24,664 nucleotides of DNA from Saccoglossus kowalevskii. Taxonomy: Eukaryota; Hemichordata; Enteropneusta; Harrimaniidae. This document shows positions 18,813 to 24,664 of the stretch, piece by piece (position 1 is the stretch's first letter; every line of letters starts with the position of its first letter). Location: contig NW_003116949.1 of NCBI RefSeq assembly GCF_000003605.2, positions 271,613 through 296,276 on the forward strand, written 5' to 3'. The notes below the pieces were generated by a model. The model did not search any database, was not told where the DNA came from, and saw only the letters and a program-made list of their open reading frames with translations. Made by a program: the position numbers and the translations under genes.

Positions 18813-21490
18813 TATTCAATGTCATGTGACCGAGTCTCAACTAATCACAGCATGCGTAACAGCAGTGAGACGTGATAAATATAAGTTATAATATCACAAA
18901 ATGTAAAATAATAAGTAGATTGGAAAACATTATAATACAGCACATACAACAGTTTTTTTTTGGGAGAAATTATCGAAATCGATATATGGAAACTGACTAG
19001 CAGCGAAAATTGACATCAGATTTATTTCTTACTTTTTTTTGGAATATACAGTGGTGCAATACTACTTCAATACAGATTGAACATGAAGTGTAAATTATGT
19101 GTGCGGGTTGAACGAACACGCCTAAACTATGAATCTTACAAAACAGTTGAAATATAGTCGACGCCAAATGTACAACAAGGATCCGTATGAAAAAAACAGG
19201 ATAAGTGGAAAATAAATTACGATAAAATAAAAAAATTCACAAACATATAACAGCTAAAGTTATTTCAGTATCTATATGATTAATACAAAAATGCAACAAC
19301 TTAAAATAAATAAATAAATACATAGACAGAAGGAAAGTGGACAAATTACATACAAGCGATGATAGGTATGTTATTTAAACATTCCCAATTCGATTGTTAA
19401 TATCAGATGTAAAATGCCAATTAATAGAGTTGAATTTAACATTTCGCACCCATATATTTGAATATTGTCAGCTGTCCTAACGTACAATGTAGGTGCAATG
19501 TACTCTCTAAACATTGATGTTCTGAATGATGTGTGAATTTGCAATAAAAACTACGCCAATTAAATAACATCTGTACCGCATAAACATTCCCACCAATCAA
19601 TAAAAGATCAATGCAATAATATATTCCGTGCGTGTAATCGATAATCTCAATAAGTATTTAATCCGATCAGTTCATCGTGTTAATATTTCATACTGTCGTA
19701 CAGCCACCCAAAGATAATATACAAAGATTTAGTTATGTAAATGAAAATTATATTCTAGTTGCCTACAATCAATTCATTCACTTCAATAATTCTCTTATTT
19801 CAATCAATAATTTTAATCTCCGTCATGTAGCGGTTATCATTGTTTCACTGACATAATCGAACAGCTCAAGTTGAGCTAATTTATAAATTCAAATCCATGA
19901 TTATTTTTGTTCCCAAATCTATTGGGTCAATATTTCAAATTAATTCCAATTCAAATGGCCCGGAGTTCTATTAAATGCCACTGATAAAATATCACACGTA
20001 GTTATTATCGTTTGCTATTTTCTGACCAATTGCTTGTTTATCACTATATTACTACTGTCCCATGTGTTTGTTTTATTACCGCATGTCAATTAACACATTT
20101 TAATCAGTGCGGAATGTAATCCTATTACAGTGAGTTCATATCAATCATTCCGTCAATTGATTTATACACACATGCGATCAGTGCATAATAGATATATAAC
20201 TTTCCAGATTGACATTGAACCTTACACGATTATGATGCCCACAATACATGTGGCAATCGTGAAGAAACGATGCGCACGTAAGTAATTACTATGATGTTTG
20301 TTTTATGTATCTGTACAAATGTTCATGTTTAAACTGTGCCATGCAAATTTTATATTGCAGCCTTATTTCAATGCTGCGATTACAGCACGTGAACCAGTAA
20401 CCAGTTAGCCGTTTGCAGTTACACTGATAATATACACATACATTTTAAAGCTAGCACGTTTAAAACGCGGTGGTCGTCGCGCAGCGTAGCGCGTGTTCGA
20501 ATTTCATATAAACAAACAATGTATCGTACACGCGTCGTGTACGTCGCTATGAATCCTATATCAAACAGGACGCGGCGCAACGGCCTTGTCAAAAATATCT
20601 ATAACATCAAAAAATACAAAATTAGACTTTATAAAACTGTGAGATTAATCCGAGAATTCCGTAAAGTATGCACAAAGGCAGGCAATAATGTTGACTGTCA
20701 CGTGCCTGAATTCTATTTCTGTCACCCTCTATAGTGCTACTGCGTTTATGCAAACAAAGTGGTGTTTAAATGCGACGTCAATAATCGTGAATGCGTCAAT
20801 ATTGATGACGTGTTTTAGCCCATATATGGGACAATTCGAATTTTTCCATTCTATTATATTGTTCTGGTGCTAAAAAATATTGTATAAATAAAAAAAAACG
20901 CCAATTAATAATTATATCAATCTCGTAATGTGACCACGATGCACGTGCTACGTTCACGTCCGTGTTATCCCTCATTTTATGTACCGTTGTTGTTTTTTTC
21001 TTCAAAGTACGTAGGAAAATATAAAATAAATATCAAAACATGATTGTTACACCTCTGTCCTACAATCCTGAGTTATCAAATGTCAAATTTACCTTTCCGA
21101 TTTTAAATCACGTTTTATCCAGTAATAGTTCAATTACACAAAATGAAGTCGCCATTATTCAATTATTAACTCGTTAAAATTAAACAATTAAGGAGTCTTT
21201 TTATCCACACATTTGCGACTTAAAGCATCGACTCCACTTTTGGCATGTACATTTATAATTATATTCTGTGTTTTTTCTTACTTAGACAAAATAAAATTTA
21301 TTATTAATGTCATGTGACTGAGAACAGTGTTCAATGTTAGCATGTATGCTATATAACATTGTTAGATCGTCAACTCATGTTACCTCCTGTTTCACTAAAG
21401 GAATTAATGATACTTAAGGTGTAACACATGCTTCCATTGTTTGCAGCTATGGTGAATTGTGCGTAGGAGATTACTCAACATATTATTGCA
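18813..21490. other. Intergenic stretch upstream of the second secreted-protein gene
   Basis: Mostly featureless AT-rich DNA with T-runs near 18953 and 19032. A GC-rich patch GTCGTCGCGCAGCGTAGCGC lies near 20472. Just after it an open frame from ATG 20519 to 20734 encodes a basic peptide ending AGNNVDCHVPEFYFCHPL. It has no signal peptide or recognisable relative and I do not call it a gene. Confidence 0.4.
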
Positions 21491-21522
21491 TATAAGCAGC
21501 GACAAATCAATTCGCAATCAGT
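21491..21522 (+). promoter_or_regulatory. Candidate core promoter of the cationic-protein gene
   Basis: TATAAG at 21491-21496 is followed 29 nt later by the initiator-like TCAGT (A at 21520), giving a 5'UTR of about 78 nt before the ATG at 21598. A second TATAAAA at 21551-21557 could alternatively give a very short leader. Confidence 0.35.
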
Positions 21523-21597
21523 AGACAACTGTGCTTACACATCTGTTCTCTATAAAATCATTGCTGAATCAACAGAGTGTGTTGTACGTGTACAAAG

Positions 21598-21654
21598 ATG
21601 GTCCATCTAACAGTTGTAGCTGCGCTGCTCCTGTCTTCTACAATACTTACAATG
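21598..21654 (+). CDS. Exon 1 of the cationic-protein gene: signal peptide
   Basis: 19 codons, MVHLTVVAALLLSSTILTM, ending ATG|GTAAGG in phase 0. A hydrophobic core followed by small polar residues fits a cleaved signal sequence. Confidence 0.7.
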
Positions 21655-24266
21655 GTAAGGTTAAATTTGTCTTACTATTCCATATTTTGTTTGTAGTTCA
21701 CAATTGTTACAGTAAGTAAGTTCTAAGCGGATATATTATATTACAGAATTAATTCATGATTCGTACAACAAGTATGCGGGTTTACATTATTCATCTTATT
21801 GCTCGATGATTTATTATTGAAACAACAACGCCTAATTAATGAATTCTACATCGTTTACAACGAAGCTCACAGTTTACCGCATTGTTAAATTAGTAACTCA
21901 AGTATAACTGGTTTCTATTGTTGCAATGCTGCTCTTTGTATAACAACTAATTATTCAAGTATGCTATTGGATCAATATTTTCAAATGAAATGAAAGTTGG
22001 TAAAGTGCTCAAAGCAATTTTCGTTTACATTCTGTGCGTATTGTAGACCGAGGATTTCCTAGAGCGATCATTAGATACATTACGACCTCAAGGCTACACA
22101 AGCATGAACTGTTACGATACGATACAGTGCACCACGTGATGAAATATATGGTTAGGCAAATGGAGGACCAGAACAGTCTTAGAGAACAGGAACAGTAAAT
22201 TTATAATTTGTTTTATTCATCGATCGTGGGCACAAAATTGTGCATGGGGGCGTCGAGTTCTGCTCACCAAACCCGACCTTACTAGGGGGCCCGGGGGGCA
22301 TACTCCACCTTAAAAATGTTGAAATTCAGACCCTCTGAAACGCTATTTCCTGCATTTTAAAGGACAAATTTTGCTGGCACAAAGGGTTTCAGCTTGATTT
22401 TGAAGGGGCAACGCCCTTCCAACATTTCGAGGGGGAGAGCGTCCCCTCTGCCAGACCCCCCCCCCCCATCCCGTGCCGCTGCCACTGGCTATTTATGGTT
22501 ATACTTAATAAGTAATACTACCGCGTGGATGACAATGAATATGATATAGGTACGGGTAACTAGTATATCGAAATAATTGGTCTGTTTTCAAAATTTTAAA
22601 TTATCTTGTTCACTAATACTGTCTCGTCAAAACTATTTACTATATAGACTTAAATTTAGCAAATCTTGGAAGGATTATGATAGGCCATTAGTATATTTGC
22701 TCACAATGTATGTGTGTGGCGCTTTATACGTTTTACTACCAAATTTGTTACATAAAGTGGTTCGTCAATCAATATGATCAGTGTGGCATCGTCCGAGTCA
22801 CATGGAATTGCTGAAGATGACCATGTATGACCGGTCTACAACCCCGTGTGTGATCATGATGATGAAGGTTTGATTGGCTGCAAATAAATTGTGGCTAATT
22901 GTACTTGTGGGACACCGTACAATGTACGTATTACCTACCAAAGCCATTATCGCTGAAAAATCAGTAACATAAATATCTTTGGTCTATAGAAATGGAAACC
23001 TACTGGAGGCTTAAGAGTACAACTTCCAAAAAATATACTAGATTTTTCTGTATTAATTGGGTGCTCGAGTGGTGTGTAATATGATTTATAATATTGTGTA
23101 CTACATATATCTAACAGCAGTATATTAAAATACATACTATGGATTTGTACCGCGTCGTTTATGTGAAACTGGCGAACATTGGTGTAGAAATCACGTCAAA
23201 TGTACGTTTGTAATATATATGTAAATCGCAGTATACAATCCCATAGTTTGTGTATGTTTGTTGTGGAATCTATTGATAGCAAATCTGTTTTTAATGAAAC
23301 TACATCCGTGAACTACAACATAATACGCATGAATTGATTCATTCGATTTGGTTGACCAATACAAATCGGCGCATTTTACTTTTTGATTGTGCTGGCAGTT
23401 CGGTTTCGCGCTGCATTTTTGTGAATAGGAAATTTATATTTAGTTACTGTTTGCAAAGAGCAATCAATTAAAATTTCGTTATTATCGGTAAAATCCCAAA
23501 CACTGCGCGTCTCATACGATGTACTTGGATACGAAGCCCACTATTGTGTTAATATGTGTTTATTGTCGTAACTAACTCTACAGGGTGATGAAAATCATGA
23601 TGTCGAAAAAAGAAAAGTCGAAGTAGGTAAATATGTGCATTAACTTTATAGAGGCTAAAATGGTTTGGCTATGCATTATAATAAAAAAGATGCAAGCTGA
23701 TTATAAAGTACATACATATTAGTATGTAATCTGGACCTGGCTATGCTAAGAATCGAATATATTAAGACGTTCTCCTCAGGTAGAGGATCCTTTACAGAAT
23801 AATTATATAAATGACGTCATGCACGCGTGTGACTTGGTGGACCGAAGACAAACAGACATACATACATATAGATGATCAAACAGGCAGAAACAAACAGACA
23901 ACTACGTACATATACGCAAACACCAGCACAGTATCGGTTAAATAATAATTATAATATTGTTATGCTCCAGGTATTACATCTCTGATAATGAAAGAGTGTG
24001 GTAGACTTGCTGAAGTCAAAATAACAGTAGGCAATTCTAGGAACAAACGAATCAAGCTGACTGTTAGAGTGATTAGCAGTAATCGTAAAACTACCAAAAA
24101 AACCATGACTATCAGTAACAGAAAAATAAATCAAGTCGCGGATGTTGGTGTTCGTGGAGAAGGAAATTGGATTGTAACGTTATGCAAGAGGCGTAGTCCG
24201 AACGTTTGTTACGACCAAAGGGAGTTATCGTGTAAGTTACATGTTAATGGTACCATATTGATTTGA
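21598..24266 (+). CDS. Secreted cationic four-cysteine preproprotein (3-exon model)
   Basis: Exon model: 21598-21654, 23584-23626, 23971-24266, phases 0 and 1, GT-AG introns, 396 nt, 131 residues plus TGA. It encodes a signal peptide (1-19, VVAALLLSSTIL core), a short charged linker GDENHDVEKRKVEV with a dibasic KR at 28-29, and a domain from about 34 to 131. The domain has four cysteines (43, 105, 113, 121), about 20 Lys/Arg against 6 Asp/Glu, and alternating strand-like stretches such as EVKITVGNS, RIKLTVRVISS and NWIVTLCKRR. AATAAA at 24282 lies 15 nt after the stop. This matches the general layout of secreted cationic defence peptides, but I recognise no family and claim no function. The first three phases are the same as in the VWD gene at 9223, and a GTAAGT donor at 24232 could splice onward instead. 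Confidence 0.68.
22228..22492. repeat. G/C-rich interspersed repeat fragment in intron 1
   Basis: An abrupt base-composition island inside AT-rich intron sequence. It contains GGGGGCCCGGGGGGC, small hairpins GAAGGG...CCCTTC (about 22402-22420) and GAGGGGGAGAGCGTCCCCTC (about 22429-22448), and a run of 12 C at 22456-22467. A separate hairpin, GCACAA-AA-TTGTGC, sits at its left edge. No coding frame. It looks like a transposon-derived repeat of unknown type. Confidence 0.45.
23584..23626 (+). CDS. Exon 2 of the cationic-protein gene: short charged propeptide-like exon
   Basis: Acceptor ACTCTACAG, 43 nt, donor GTAAAT, phase 0 to 1. It encodes GDENHDVEKRKVEV. The acidic first half followed by Lys-Arg suggests a processing site; this is inference. 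Confidence 0.62.
23971..24266 (+). CDS. Exon 3 of the cationic-protein gene: four-Cys basic cassette
   Basis: Acceptor TATGCTCCAG, phase-1 start. Open to TGA 24264-24266. The TCGT|GTAAGT at 24231/24232 overlaps the fourth Cys codon exactly as in exon 3 of the VWD gene. Splicing there would make a symmetric 261-nt cassette and would need exons beyond the window; read-through adds KLHVNGTILI and stops before a well-placed AATAAA. Confidence 0.7.
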
Positions 24267-24281
24267 AACATTGGGATTTGT

Positions 24282-24287
24282 AATAAA
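24282..24287 (+). terminator. Poly(A) signal of the cationic-protein gene
   Basis: AATAAA in TTTGTAATAAATATA starts 16 nt after the last base of the TGA, consistent with a compact 3'UTR for the read-through form. Confidence 0.5.
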
Positions 24288-24664
24288 TATATTTATTATA
24301 CATATGTGACCGTAACGCCATAAGTTACGGCATGCCGTAATTTTGCGGGATATTGTCTTCCTACCATATTAGAAAATGCGAATTCCAAATATGGAATGAT
24401 TACGCGCTAAACGTCCTCTAATAATAAAAACAAACATGGCTGCCACCAGGGTTTGACCAGACTCCATACAAAGAATTTCGCTGATTCTGTTCTAAACCTT
24501 TTGGGTTTCAGCATTTCCATGGTTTATCATTGGGAGGAAAAGATGTATAATAATAAAGTTATTACGAAGATATCGCAAATTATGCACTCAGACAGTACGC
24601 CGTCGCATCACCCTCCGCTGCGCGCCGGTCTTCGTGCATACTTTCCGGTGTATATATATATATA
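24288..24664. other. 3' flank with a perfect palindrome and terminal (TA)n
   Basis: TTACGGCATGCCGTAA at 24325-24340 is a perfect 16-bp palindrome. CCGTAAC at 24310-24316 can also pair with GTTACGG at 24324-24330. The window ends in a (TA)n run (about 24651-24664). No gene was seen. Confidence 0.5.

Noticed and set aside
20519-20873. Two overlapping plus-strand frames beside a GC-rich patch
   Set aside because: Considered as another secreted paralogue; no signal peptide and no matching exon phases.

Overview
The window is AT-rich eukaryotic DNA (roughly two thirds A+T by eye) and fits an invertebrate animal. Coding segments are short and end on GT/AG intron borders. Secreted proteins are assembled from phase-1 exons, one of them carrying an extracellular von Willebrand factor type D (VWD) domain. 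The non-coding DNA holds a Penelope-like retroelement, a Mutator-like transposase relic, foldback/MITE-like elements and a minisatellite. I cannot place the phylum from sequence alone.

Layout. At 14-132 (minus strand) is a probable 3'-terminal exon encoding a very acidic tail. At 167-1115 there is a dispersed repeat module followed by a degenerate minisatellite of about 110-130 bp period; the module recurs at 5780-5950. At 2513-3730 (minus) is a frameshifted Penelope-like reverse transcriptase. A MITE-like inverted repeat lies at 4008-4252. The stretch 5951-9200 is mostly empty.

At 9223-13512 (plus) I assemble a seven-exon gene of 322 codons: signal peptide, acidic propeptide-like exon, a cassette exon with Gly/Asn-rich amyloid- or RHIM-like pseudo-repeats, a Thr-rich linker, and a VWD domain. 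At 21598-24266 (plus) a second gene has the same front end: signal-peptide exon ending in phase 0, short acidic exon going from phase 0 to phase 1, then a phase-1 cassette exon. Its cassette is unrelated: a highly cationic domain with four cysteines and its own stop codon and AATAAA. In both genes the cassette ends at a TGT Cys codon overlapping a GTAAGT donor, so each can be spliced onward or read through to a nearby stop. The two genes look like members of a local family of secreted preproproteins that exchange one cassette exon. This is the most interesting feature of the window.

Between the two genes lie a Mutator-like (Mld-type) transposase fragment (14859-15368), a long imperfect hairpin (17455-17557), and a roughly 500-bp element with terminal inverted repeats and an 11-bp flanking duplication (18169-18689). 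A G/C-rich repeat (22228-22492) sits in the first intron of the second gene. All exon models come from reading frames and splice-site consensus only; no transcript or homology search was available.
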